This document shows positions 7,524 to 14,997 of a stretch of 15,006 nucleotides of DNA, one piece after another. The position numbers were made by a program, and so were the translations under genes. The notes beneath the pieces are model-generated. The model searched no databases. It worked only from the letters and a program-made list of their open reading frames with translations, and had not been told where the DNA came from. Within the stretch, counting starts at the first letter, position 1, and each line of letters starts with the position of its first letter. Source of the DNA: Parafilimonas sp. (GTDB lineage: Bacteria > Bacteroidota > Bacteroidia > Chitinophagales > Chitinophagaceae); the NCBI GenBank assembly GCA_023251275.1, contig JAHEZC010000002.1, forward strand, positions 8,085 to 23,090. Reading direction: 5' to 3'.

Positions 7524-7941
7524 TCTCAGTAAAAAAAAATACTTAAAGCTTTTATTGTACAGTGCAGCAGCATCCATCATAGTGCTGCTGTATTATTTTT
7601 TTGACGCACGAGAGGAGAGGTCGCTGTTCCCTCATTGTCCATTCAATACTTTGACAGGATTATATTGCCCGGGCTGCGGTTCTCAAAGAGTATTAACTGC
7701 GCTGTTGCACGGCGACGTATTGGGGGCTATGAAGTTTAATGTGTTGGCTGTAGCTGCCATACCGTTCATACTCTATTCTTCGTTTGTATTTATGTATAAT
7801 ATTTTCTCTGAAAAGAAATTGCAGCAAAAAATTTTTTATTCTCCTGCGTTTGTAAGAATTGTTCTTTTTACAGTTGTTACTTTCTGGATATTACGCAATA
7901 TACCTGTCTATCCTTTTACAATGCTTGCTCCGCATCAATAA
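7510..7941 (+). CDS. DUF2752 membrane protein
   Basis: The ATG at 7510 is chosen, giving 143 residues; the frame is open further upstream but only inside the CD225 gene. After a short basic start (KKKYLK) comes a membrane helix (about 12-29). The DUF2752 core follows, with CPFNTLTGLYCPGCGSQR around residues 42-59 and then LTALLHGDVLGAMKFN. Two more hydrophobic helices complete it (about 77-95 and 115-131). The cysteines in CPF..LTGLYCPGCG form a metal-site-like or redox-like cluster next to the membrane. DUF2752 has no established function. Its pairing and overlap with a CD225 gene suggest the two act together, which is inference from gene order. Confidence 0.85.
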   Translation: MIIIDLSKKKYLKLLLYSAAASIIVLLYYFFDAREERSLFPHCPFNTLTGLYCPGCGSQRVLTALLHGDVLGAMKFNVLAVAAIPFILYSSFVFMYNIFSEKKLQQKIFYSPAFVRIVLFTVVTFWILRNIPVYPFTMLAPHQ

Positions 7942-8006
7942 AAATTTAATTTGATAGAAGTAAATAAAATTGTTATTCGAATGAAATATATAATTCCAGA
8001 ATAGCA

Positions 8007-8726
8007 TTACAACTTCGCAGCAAGATGATTATAATCTGTCAATACAGCGTATAAAAAATTTAAAGGCTCATCGTGCCTGCTTTTTATATGTAACACATCT
8101 TCAATTTTTTCTTTTGTCTGCCAAGCCAGCATAATATTTCCGCCCCGCTGCACATTAATAATCACTTCTTTCAGTACCTGTATATCACTATCATTTAAAT
8201 TGATTACTTCCGGGTAAACTGCCTCGTAGCTTATTGCGGCAACAGGCATATATAAGGTTTGCTGAATTGTAGTGCGGGGCCTTGTTTTCACAAGTGTGGT
8301 ACCAGCTATAATATCTCCCAGCCGCTGGTGTTTTTCAGTGGCAGCAATAACAATAACTGCGAGTACAAATCCTGAAATCCACAGATCAATAAACCTGAAA
8401 AGCCACCGGATAAGGTATTGACTGAAATGGGGCTGATTACCGTTAATGCTGATTACCTTGATGCCCATCACCCGTTTACCAACACTTTGCCCGTTCATGA
8501 ATGTCTCACTCAGCAGGCTGTAAAAGACAGCAGGAAGATACAAGGGAATCATAATCCATGCATTTCCATGGCCAAGAAGGCCTGCAGAAAAAATAATATT
8601 CATTATAATGCAGTACCCGGCAATAATAAGCAGATCAAGTATGCCGGCCACCAGCCTTTCACCCACACCGGCCAGATCGTATTCCAGTTCGATATTCTGA
8701 GTTGTATGGATGATTATTGTGGCCAT
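8007..8726 (-). CDS. RDD-family membrane protein
   Basis: The 239-residue protein has an RDD domain over about residues 17-150. Conserved R24 and D31 are in GERLVAGILDLLI, then NGQSVGKRVMGIKVI at 78-92, RWLFRFID with D113, and QRLGDIIAGT at 133-142. Three hydrophobic spans are visible (about 27-50, 57-72 and 113-129). A soluble tail of about 90 residues (150-239) follows, rich in charged and aliphatic residues, with no domain I recognise. RDD proteins are integral membrane proteins of mostly unknown role; some have been linked to ion transport. It is divergent from the SpoIIM operon with only 80-odd bases between the starts. In actinobacteria an RDD gene neighbours the same SpoIIM/MoxR/DUF58 set, so it probably belongs to the same system. 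Confidence 0.88.
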   Translation of the reverse strand: MATIIIHTTQNIELEYDLAGVGERLVAGILDLLIIAGYCIIMNIIFSAGLLGHGNAWIMIPLYLPAVFYSLLSETFMNGQSVGKRVMGIKVISINGNQPHFSQYLIRWLFRFIDLWISGFVLAVIVIAATEKHQRLGDIIAGTTLVKTRPRTTIQQTLYMPVAAISYEAVYPEVINLNDSDIQVLKEVIINVQRGGNIMLAWQTKEKIEDVLHIKSRHDEPLNFLYAVLTDYNHLAAKL

Positions 8727-8807
8727 GGATCAAATATGTGTAAAGAAATATTATTTTCCGTATTTGCATTACAGTAATAGCCATTATTTTTATGGGTAAC
8801 TATTTTT

Positions 8808-9839
8808 ATGAGGGAAGCCCAATACCTGAAGCAGAATGCAGAAAAGTGGGAGCAATATAAAAATGAACTGAATACAAATATTGCTGCCGATGAACTCGCC
8901 AACCGTTTTATTGAATTGACGGATGACCTTGCTTATGCGAGGACATTTTATCCTAAAAGCAATACGACCCGGTATCTGAATGGCCTGGCTTCCATGTTTC
9001 ATCAGAAAATTTACCGGAACAAAAAAGAAAAAAAAGGACGCATTTATTGGTTCTGGCAGTTTGAACTGCCATATTTATTTAAGCAATATCATAAACAGTT
9101 TTTGTATGCTTTTTTATTCTTTATGCTTTTCTGCCTGATGGGAGCATTATCGGCAAAATACGACCACAATTTTGTACGACTGATCCTCGGTGATGAATAT
9201 GTGAATATGACTAACAGTAATATAGAAAAAGGCGATGCATTCGGAGTGTACAAACACGAAAATGAACTGAATATGTTTTTCTTTATTGCCTACAACAATA
9301 TTTCAATAGCTCTTTTAACTTATGTGCTCGGAATATTTTTTTCTGTGGGCAGTATATGGATATTATTAAATAATGGTATGATGCTTGGCTCCTTTCAATA
9401 TTTTTTTATATCAAAAGGATTGGCGGCGAAATTCATCACTGTTGTTTTTATTCATGGCACACTCGAGATATGGAGCTTTGTAATAGCCGGTGCATCTGGG
9501 CTGATTCTCGGCAACAGTATTCTTTTTCCCGGCACGTATAAAAGAAGCGCATCTTTTCTGCGCGGCGGCAAAGACGGTTTAAAAATTGTGCTCGGCCTTA
9601 TTCCTTTGTTTTTAACTGCGGCATTTCTTGAAAGCTTTGTAACACGATATACAGAGATGCCTTTGTGGCTGAGCATTTCCATATTGTCTGGTTCCGTATC
9701 ATTTATTATTTGGTATTTTATTGTGTATCCTCTGAGGCTGCATAAAAAGATTGAACAATCCAAAACAAAAACAGGCGCAGCATATACTGATAAAAATTTT
9801 GATTCATGGCTCAACAAAAAGTTCAGCTTAGAAAGTTGA
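8808..9839 (+). CDS. SpoIIM/DUF95-like membrane protein
   Basis: The 343-residue protein starts with a soluble, charged helical region (1-95). About six hydrophobic spans follow (near 98-115, 155-176, 178-200, 207-235, 257-273 and 287-306). The signature of the stage II sporulation protein M family is the stretch NNISIALLTYVLG (163-175) followed by a long spacing to HGTLEIWSFVIAGASGL (216-232). In spore formers SpoIIM joins a peptidoglycan-degrading engulfment complex. Here no sporulation is implied; the family is widespread in non-sporulating bacteria next to MoxR/DUF58. This is the first gene of the right-hand operon. Its end overlaps the next gene by 34 bases. Confidence 0.87.
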   Translation: MREAQYLKQNAEKWEQYKNELNTNIAADELANRFIELTDDLAYARTFYPKSNTTRYLNGLASMFHQKIYRNKKEKKGRIYWFWQFELPYLFKQYHKQFLYAFLFFMLFCLMGALSAKYDHNFVRLILGDEYVNMTNSNIEKGDAFGVYKHENELNMFFFIAYNNISIALLTYVLGIFFSVGSIWILLNNGMMLGSFQYFFISKGLAAKFITVVFIHGTLEIWSFVIAGASGLILGNSILFPGTYKRSASFLRGGKDGLKIVLGLIPLFLTAAFLESFVTRYTEMPLWLSISILSGSVSFIIWYFIVYPLRLHKKIEQSKTKTGAAYTDKNFDSWLNKKFSLES

Positions 9840-10687
9840 GAGACTTCGGTGAAAACCTGAGTGATACTTTTCAATTCATCCGGCAGGAATTTAAGCCGCT
9901 GGCAACATCTTTCGTGCTTATTTCCGGAGTATTTATAATGGCACAGTCTGTTGTTGCAGGCTTGTATGAAGCAAGGCTGTTTTCTGTTTTTGATGACCTG
10001 GCAAAAGGCGGCGCTTTGCAACCCAGGGAAATATCAGATGTTTTTTCGTTCACCTATTTTCTTGTTTTGGCATTGTCCTTACTTACTCTCACTGTGATGC
10101 ATGTGTCAATAGCGGCGTATATGAAATATTACGACGAGCATGGAAACTCACCCTCATTCAGTGAAGTATGGAATGGAACCAAAAGATATTTCATAAAAGT
10201 ATTTTTTTTCAGCATACCTGTTTATTTATTAATAATAGCCGGCCTTATACTTTGCCTTTTGCCGGGTATTTATTTTGCAGTTGTGCTGATACCTTTTCCT
10301 TATGTGATAGTGATGGAAGACGCGTCTTTCGGCGAGGCATTCAACAGGTGCTTTATCATTGTAAAAGAAAATTTCTGGATTTCACTGGGCATTTATTTTG
10401 TCACTTACCTTATCTATTCATTCTCTTCAGGTATTATCAGTTTTATTACCGGTATTCTGGCGGGGCTGATCTCTTATTTCAGCACGAAAGAAATAGGATC
10501 CTCTGCCGGTATTGCAACTTCTGTGATCAATGCAGTAAGCTATTTGTTTTATATTATTTATTTTATTTCTGTTGCATTGCATTATTTCAACCTTGCTGAA
10601 AGAACTGATGGCACAGGCATTGCACGCAGGCTTGAATCAATTGGCAGCAATATAAATCCCAATACAAATATTGAAGAACAATATTAA
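9806..10687 (+). CDS. Polytopic membrane protein of unknown function
   Basis: The 293-residue product begins with a basic soluble stretch of about 30 residues. About six membrane spans follow, near 34-53, 81-104, 130-152, 153-170, 191-222 and 242-260. Residues 171-191 (EDASFGEAFNRCFIIVKENF plus W) recall the E....EA..RS..LVK.NFW pattern found in YciC-like and GDPD-membrane-domain proteins. That likeness is from memory and weak. The tail is hydrophilic and ends in EEQY. The ATG at 9806 lies inside the end of the SpoIIM gene, and no later ATG would keep the first helix, so overlap and translational coupling are likely. Its place between SpoIIM and DUF4129 makes it a candidate subunit of the same membrane system. 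Confidence 0.7.
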   Translation: MAQQKVQLRKLRDFGENLSDTFQFIRQEFKPLATSFVLISGVFIMAQSVVAGLYEARLFSVFDDLAKGGALQPREISDVFSFTYFLVLALSLLTLTVMHVSIAAYMKYYDEHGNSPSFSEVWNGTKRYFIKVFFFSIPVYLLIIAGLILCLLPGIYFAVVLIPFPYVIVMEDASFGEAFNRCFIIVKENFWISLGIYFVTYLIYSFSSGIISFITGILAGLISYFSTKEIGSSAGIATSVINAVSYLFYIIYFISVALHYFNLAERTDGTGIARRLESIGSNINPNTNIEEQY

Positions 10688-10688
10688 C

Positions 10689-11378
10689 ATGCGCTACCTG
10701 GTAATTATTTTTTTTGGGTTGATCTGCCTGAAGTCTGATGCACAAAAAAAAGTTGCTTATGACAGCAGCAGTGTGCAGCAACGTAATTTTTCTGCTTCTT
10801 CAATTGATGAATATAAAGATGACAGAGATTACCGGTACGATGCTTATGTATCTCCGGCGCCCACACTTTGGGAAAGATTCTGGAGATGGGTATGGAGTAA
10901 GTATGCAGCAATAATGAGTACGGCGGGCGGCAGAATTACAATGCGTGTTTTTTATATAGCATTTGCTGTGGCTGCTGTTACTTTTTTTGTTTTCAAAGTG
11001 ATGAAAATGAACCGGGTGAGCCTGTTCGGCAGATCCGGCGATGAAAAGCCGGGATATACAGTTGAAGAAGAAAATATTCACGGAATTTCATTTGGCGAAG
11101 CAATTGAAAAAGCTGTTCGTGAAGGAAATTACAGACTCGCTGTCCGGTTGCTTTACCTGCAGAATTTAAAATTACTTGCCGACAGGAACCTGGTTGCATG
11201 GCGGCCTGATAAAACCAATTACGATTATGTGCGTGAACTGGATAAAAAAGAGCTGAAGCAGCCATTCACTTTGCTTACCCATATATTTGAATATGCATGG
11301 TATGGAAACAGCCCTGTGGGTAAGGATGATTTTACTACTTTGAAAGAACAGTTTATTTCATTTCAACATCAATTATAA
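10689..11378 (+). CDS. DUF4129 domain membrane protein
   Basis: I use the ATG at 10689 (229 residues), one base after the upstream stop (TAAcATG). The longer frame starting at 10671 would use TTG. Residues 1-18 look like a signal peptide (MRYLVIIFFGLICLKSDA), so the first half would be periplasmic. A Trp-rich amphipathic segment (WERFWRWVW) lies at 61-69. One membrane helix spans about 85-104. A cytoplasmic DUF4129 domain follows at about 137-225, with LAVRLLYLQNLKLL, the KTNYDY element and AWYG. DUF4129 domains typically sit beside MoxR and DUF58 genes; no biochemical function is established. The topology is periplasmic N-part, single helix, cytoplasmic C-domain. That would let it pass signals or force between the periplasm and the MoxR/DUF58 side, which is speculation. 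Confidence 0.85.
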   Translation: MRYLVIIFFGLICLKSDAQKKVAYDSSSVQQRNFSASSIDEYKDDRDYRYDAYVSPAPTLWERFWRWVWSKYAAIMSTAGGRITMRVFYIAFAVAAVTFFVFKVMKMNRVSLFGRSGDEKPGYTVEEENIHGISFGEAIEKAVREGNYRLAVRLLYLQNLKLLADRNLVAWRPDKTNYDYVRELDKKELKQPFTLLTHIFEYAWYGNSPVGKDDFTTLKEQFISFQHQL

Positions 11379-11382
11379 TATT

Positions 11383-12573
11383 CTGAAAGGGACAAGACCA
11401 TTTATTATCACTATTGCTGTATTGCTTATTCTCTATGTAGCAGCACAGCTTAACCAGCCAAAAGAATTTGATTGGACTCCCACGCTGCGCAATGATGATA
11501 AAAATCCTTTTGGCGCTTCAATTCTTTTTAAAGAGATCAGGCAGTTGTTTCCGCATAGTTCTTTACTATCGCACAGGGAGCCGGCATACAATGTGCTGCA
11601 TGAGAAAGACAATGAAAATTCGGCTTATTTCATTCTTGCTCCGCAAATTTCTCTGGGCAAAACAGATCTCGATGAATTATTGCATTTTGCAGAAGATGGC
11701 AATGAAATTTTTTTATCGGCGCTTGATATGAGCGACAACATACTCGATACGCTTGGCTTAAAAGAGCAGCAGGTATTCAGGGTTATTGAGAACGATTCCG
11801 GTTCTGTAAATTTTGTCAACCCGGGCTTGAAAGCTATCTCCGGTTATAAATTCAGGAAAGGAACATCGGACGGTTTTTTTTCACAGGTGCGCAAAGGAGA
11901 TTCCACGGTTATCCTTGGTATCAATAACAGGCAGCAGCCTGATTTTGTGAAGATACAATATGGCAGAGGAGCTTTCTTTGTACATGCATTGCCGCTTTGT
12001 TTCAGCAACTACTTCATGTTGTTTGGTAATAACAGCGAGTATGCAGCGAAGGCTTTATCTTATATTGATCCGGCAATTACAACCCTGCATTGGGATGAAT
12101 ATTATAAAGCCGGAAGAGAAGGCCCGCAGACTCCTTTGCGTTTTTTCCTGTCAAATGAATTTTTAACTTACGCATTGTGGCTTACGGTGATTGTTTTGAT
12201 ATTGTATATATTATTTGAAATGAAGCGAAAGCAGCGTATCATTCCGGTAATAGAACCATTGCGCAACACTACGCTAGATTTTGCAGAAACAGTTTCATCT
12301 GTTTATTTCAGCCGGCACGATAACAACAGCATTGCAAAAAAGAAAATTCAATACTGGACGGATTTTGTCCGCCAGCGATATTATCTTTCTGCCAATATGA
12401 TGGATGAAAATTTTGTACAGCAACTCAGCAGGAAAAGCGGTGTGGAAAAAGAGAAGATAGAAGAAACTATATTATTTATTAAAAAAGGAAATATGCAACC
12501 AAAAGTAACAGATGAAACTCTGCTTGCACTGAATAAAAGCATGGAACAATTTTATCAACTTGCCAAAATATAA
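11383..12573 (+). CDS. DUF4350 domain membrane protein, apparent non-ATG start
   Basis: From CTG at 11383 the protein has 396 residues. A first helix lies at about 7-22 (FIITIAVLLILYVAAQ). An extracytoplasmic DUF4350 domain follows (about 30-250), of the glutamine-amidotransferase-like fold seen in this family, with NPFGASILFKEIRQLFP near its start and GRGAFFVHALPLCFSNYFM near its end. A second helix is at about 260-280. The C-terminal cytoplasmic region of some 115 residues is helical and basic. In frame upstream of the helix there is no ATG, GTG or TTG after the stop at 11341; the only conventional option is TTG at 11422, which would cut the first helix. CTG (11383) or ATT (11380), 1-4 bases after the DUF4129 stop, therefore fit best. 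A sequence error cannot be excluded. The gene ends 3 bases before moxR. Confidence 0.8.
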   Translation: MKGTRPFIITIAVLLILYVAAQLNQPKEFDWTPTLRNDDKNPFGASILFKEIRQLFPHSSLLSHREPAYNVLHEKDNENSAYFILAPQISLGKTDLDELLHFAEDGNEIFLSALDMSDNILDTLGLKEQQVFRVIENDSGSVNFVNPGLKAISGYKFRKGTSDGFFSQVRKGDSTVILGINNRQQPDFVKIQYGRGAFFVHALPLCFSNYFMLFGNNSEYAAKALSYIDPAITTLHWDEYYKAGREGPQTPLRFFLSNEFLTYALWLTVIVLILYILFEMKRKQRIIPVIEPLRNTTLDFAETVSSVYFSRHDNNSIAKKKIQYWTDFVRQRYYLSANMMDENFVQQLSRKSGVEKEKIEETILFIKKGNMQPKVTDETLLALNKSMEQFYQLAKI

Positions 12574-12576
12574 AGC

Positions 12577-13539
12577 ATGTATAATACCATTGATGTAACA
12601 CAACTGAATGAAACAGTAAAAAAAATAAAAGAACAGATCGCCAAAGTAATAGTTGGGCAGGAGCAGATGATCGAATTGCTGATAGCGGCTATGCTTGCAG
12701 AAGGTCATGTGCTGATAGAAGGAGTGCCGGGGATAGGAAAAACGCTTACCGCAAAATTATTGTCGCGGTGTATTGATGCGCATTTCAGCCGCATACAATT
12801 CACACCTGACCTGATGCCAAGCGATGTGATCGGAACTTCCGTATTCAATCCGCAAACAGCCACATTCAGCTTTAAGAAAGGCCCTGTATTCAGCAATATT
12901 ATTTTGATTGATGAGATAAACCGATCTCCTGCAAAAACGCAGGCAGCCTTATTTGAAGTGATGGAAGAAAGACAAATTACTTATGATGGCATTACTTATA
13001 TTTTACCGGAGCCATTTATGGTGCTTGCTACACAAAATCCCGTAGAGCATGAAGGTACTTATCGCCTGCCTGAAGCCCAACTTGACCGCTTTCTTTTTAA
13101 GATTGAAGTAAAATATCCTGTGCCGGAAGAAGAAATAAAAATTCTGGAATATGCACACAGAGGCGTAACCACGCATTTTAATGAAGAAGTGCAACCTGTA
13201 CTCAGCGGTGATGATATCGTGATGTTTCGTAAACTGGTTGCTTCGCTGCATATAGAACAGAAAGTAATAAAATACATTGCAGAACTCGTATATGAAACAC
13301 GCAACAATAAAGCATTGTTTTTAGGTGCAAGCCCGCGGGCATCTGTAGCTGTATTAAGATCAGCAAAAGCAAAGGCTGCCATGCTGGGAAGAGATTTTGT
13401 AACGCCTGACGATGTGGTTAGTGTGCTGCATCCTGTGTTGTGTCACCGTATCATACTTACTCCTGAGAAAGAAATGGAAGGCGGAACGGCTGAAGAAGTG
13501 ATTAAAGATATTACGAAGAAGATTGAAGTGCCGAGGTAA
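12577..13539 (+). CDS. MoxR-family AAA+ ATPase
   Basis: The 320-residue protein has all the ATPase motifs of the MoxR family. Walker A is GVPGIGKT (49-56) and Walker B is ILIDEINR (109-116). Between them lies RIQFTPDLMPSDVIGTSVF (72-90), the MoxR-specific insert. Sensor 1 is ATQNP (151-155), then EGTYRLPEAQLDRF (159-172) with the probable arginine finger, and sensor 2 is in GASPRA (250-255). Length and motifs match the MoxR-proper group. These ATPases form hexamers and are thought to act as chaperones that activate or assemble partner proteins, often VWA or DUF58 proteins encoded beside them. It is cytoplasmic, the likely motor of the system in this operon. The ATG lies 3 bases after the DUF4350 stop, indicating coupling. 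Confidence 0.96.
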   Translation: MYNTIDVTQLNETVKKIKEQIAKVIVGQEQMIELLIAAMLAEGHVLIEGVPGIGKTLTAKLLSRCIDAHFSRIQFTPDLMPSDVIGTSVFNPQTATFSFKKGPVFSNIILIDEINRSPAKTQAALFEVMEERQITYDGITYILPEPFMVLATQNPVEHEGTYRLPEAQLDRFLFKIEVKYPVPEEEIKILEYAHRGVTTHFNEEVQPVLSGDDIVMFRKLVASLHIEQKVIKYIAELVYETRNNKALFLGASPRASVAVLRSAKAKAAMLGRDFVTPDDVVSVLHPVLCHRIILTPEKEMEGGTAEEVIKDITKKIEVPR

Positions 13540-13544
13540 AAGAA

Positions 13545-13608
13545 AAGAAACAAGATACAGGATACAGGATACAGGATACAAGAAACAAAAATACAAGAAG
13601 CAGATTAC
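13545..13608. repeat. Degenerate 7-base tandem repeat between moxR and DUF58
   Basis: About nine head-to-tail units of consensus aRgatac: aagaaac, aagatac, aggatac three times, aagaaac, aaaaatac (8 bases), aagaagc, agattac. The central part, 13554-13580, is a perfect gatacag repeat of nearly four copies. It fills most of the 111-base gap in an otherwise gapless operon. Minus-strand reading gives a spurious YPVSCILYLVS-like peptide. Origin may be slippage, or it may be a dispersed element of this genome. Confidence 0.85.
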
Positions 13609-13650
13609 AATAAATTCAGCAGTATCAACAGGCTTCTACAAACCACAAAC

Positions 13651-14997
13651 TTGAAATCATTCATCAAAAAATATATTGGCGCTTTATACATCACAAGACG
13701 ATGGTATATATTAGTTGTATGTGCGATTGTTTTCTTTACACTTCGTTTTTTTCTAAGCTGGATGGGAATTATTCCTTATGCTTTTTTGCTTCTTTTTTTA
13801 ATTATATCTGCAATTGATTATTATTTGCTATTCAGTAAAGGCAAAGGAATTTTTGCCGTACGCTCTCATTCGGAAAGATTGAGTAACGGAGATGTGAACG
13901 CTTTAAAAATTTACACTGAAAATTTTTACCGCTTCCCTGTTTACCTCAATGTGATAGATGAAATACCGCACCAGTTTCAGCGGAGAGACATTCAATTTAA
14001 TCTTACACTTCAGCCAGGTGAAAAGAAAATAATTCATTATGAATTGCGGCCCGTGAAAAGGGGAAGTTATCACTTTGGTAAAATACAGGTTTTTGTAAAT
14101 ACACCGCTTCGTTTTTTCAGCAGGAGATATTCATTGGGACAGGATGCGGAAGTTCCTGTGTATCCTTCCTACCTGCAGTTACGTAAATACCAGTTAATGG
14201 CCATCAGTAGCAGGCTAAGCGAAATCGGGCTGAAGAAAATGCGAAGATTGGGGCACAGTATGGAATTTGAACAGATAAAAGAATATGTGATCGGAGATGA
14301 TTACAGGACTGTGAACTGGAAGGCCACTGCACGTAAAGGCCAGTTGATGGTGAATAATTATACCGATGAAAAAAGCCAGCAGGTATATTGCGTGATTGAC
14401 AAAAGCCGCGTAATGAAAATGCCTTTCGAGGAATTGAGCCTCCTCGATTATTCTATTAATGCCTCATTGGTTTTATGCAATGTGGCTTTGGTAAAACAGG
14501 ATAAAGCCGGATTGATCACTTTTGCTGAAAACATCGGAACGTTTTTAAGCGCCGAAAAAAAAGCCTCACAGATGCAGGCTATTCTTGAAGCATTGTACAA
14601 CCAGAAGACAAGATATCTTGAAAGTGATTTTGAAAGATTATATATCATGCTCAGAAGAAAGGTCACGCAACGCAGCCTGATAGTGCTCTTCACCAATTTT
14701 GAATCGCTTACGGGTATGCGAAGGCAGTTGCCTTACCTGAAAAAAATTGCAGAGAACCATTTGCTCTTAACTATATTTTTTGAAAACACAGAGCTGAGCA
14801 ACTTTATTGCGAAGCCTGCCGGGAATCTCGAAACTGTTTATACAAAAACTGTTGCGGAGAATTTTGCTTTTGAAAAAAAACTGATTGTAAAAGAATTGAA
14901 ACAAAATGGTATCTTAACCATTCTTACACCACCGCAGCTATTAACGGTAAATGCAGTGAATAAATATCTCGAAATAAAAGCAAAGCAGATGATATGA
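13651..14997 (+). CDS. DUF58 domain membrane-anchored protein
   Basis: The 448-residue protein starts at TTG 13651; no in-frame ATG occurs upstream after the repeat tract, and this start gives a natural basic N-terminus (MKSFIKKYIG). Two membrane helices lie at about 18-35 and 39-61. A beta-rich domain follows (65-170, with LQPGEKK and PVKRGSY). The DUF58 hallmark is RRLGHSMEFEQIKEYVIGDD (198-217) followed by YRTVNWKATAR (218-228). A VWA-like fold begins at VYCVIDKSRVM (245-255). The metal site there reads D-K-S-R-V, lacking the last serine of the DxSxS MIDAS motif, so metal binding may be lost. DUF58 proteins are the usual partners of MoxR ATPases. Its stop overlaps the ATG of a following frame (ATGA at 14994-14997). 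Confidence 0.93.
   Translation: MKSFIKKYIGALYITRRWYILVVCAIVFFTLRFFLSWMGIIPYAFLLLFLIISAIDYYLLFSKGKGIFAVRSHSERLSNGDVNALKIYTENFYRFPVYLNVIDEIPHQFQRRDIQFNLTLQPGEKKIIHYELRPVKRGSYHFGKIQVFVNTPLRFFSRRYSLGQDAEVPVYPSYLQLRKYQLMAISSRLSEIGLKKMRRLGHSMEFEQIKEYVIGDDYRTVNWKATARKGQLMVNNYTDEKSQQVYCVIDKSRVMKMPFEELSLLDYSINASLVLCNVALVKQDKAGLITFAENIGTFLSAEKKASQMQAILEALYNQKTRYLESDFERLYIMLRRKVTQRSLIVLFTNFESLTGMRRQLPYLKKIAENHLLLTIFFENTELSNFIAKPAGNLETVYTKTVAENFAFEKKLIVKELKQNGILTILTPPQLLTVNAVNKYLEIKAKQMI

Noticed and set aside
7942..8006. Terminator between the convergent DUF2752 and RDD genes
   Set aside because: The 65 bases are AT-rich but I found no convincing stem-loop.
8785..8810. Direct repeat of tatttttatg just before and at the SpoIIM start
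   Set aside because: Ten bases of AT-rich sequence repeated 16 bases apart is weak evidence, and the first ATG is out of frame; probably chance.
8808..9839. Evidence that the organism makes spores
   Set aside because: The SpoIIM family is common in non-sporulating bacteria beside MoxR genes, and no other sporulation gene is present.
10671..10688. Longer N-terminus for the DUF4129 protein (start at 10671)
   Set aside because: The codon is TTG, while an ATG one base after the upstream stop gives a direct signal peptide.
13360..13596. Minus-strand open frame over the end of moxR and the repeat tract
   Set aside because: Half is the shadow of moxR and the rest is the translated 7-base repeat.
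13545..13608. CRISPR-like array
   Set aside because: Units are only 7 bases, contiguous, with no spacers and no cas genes nearby.
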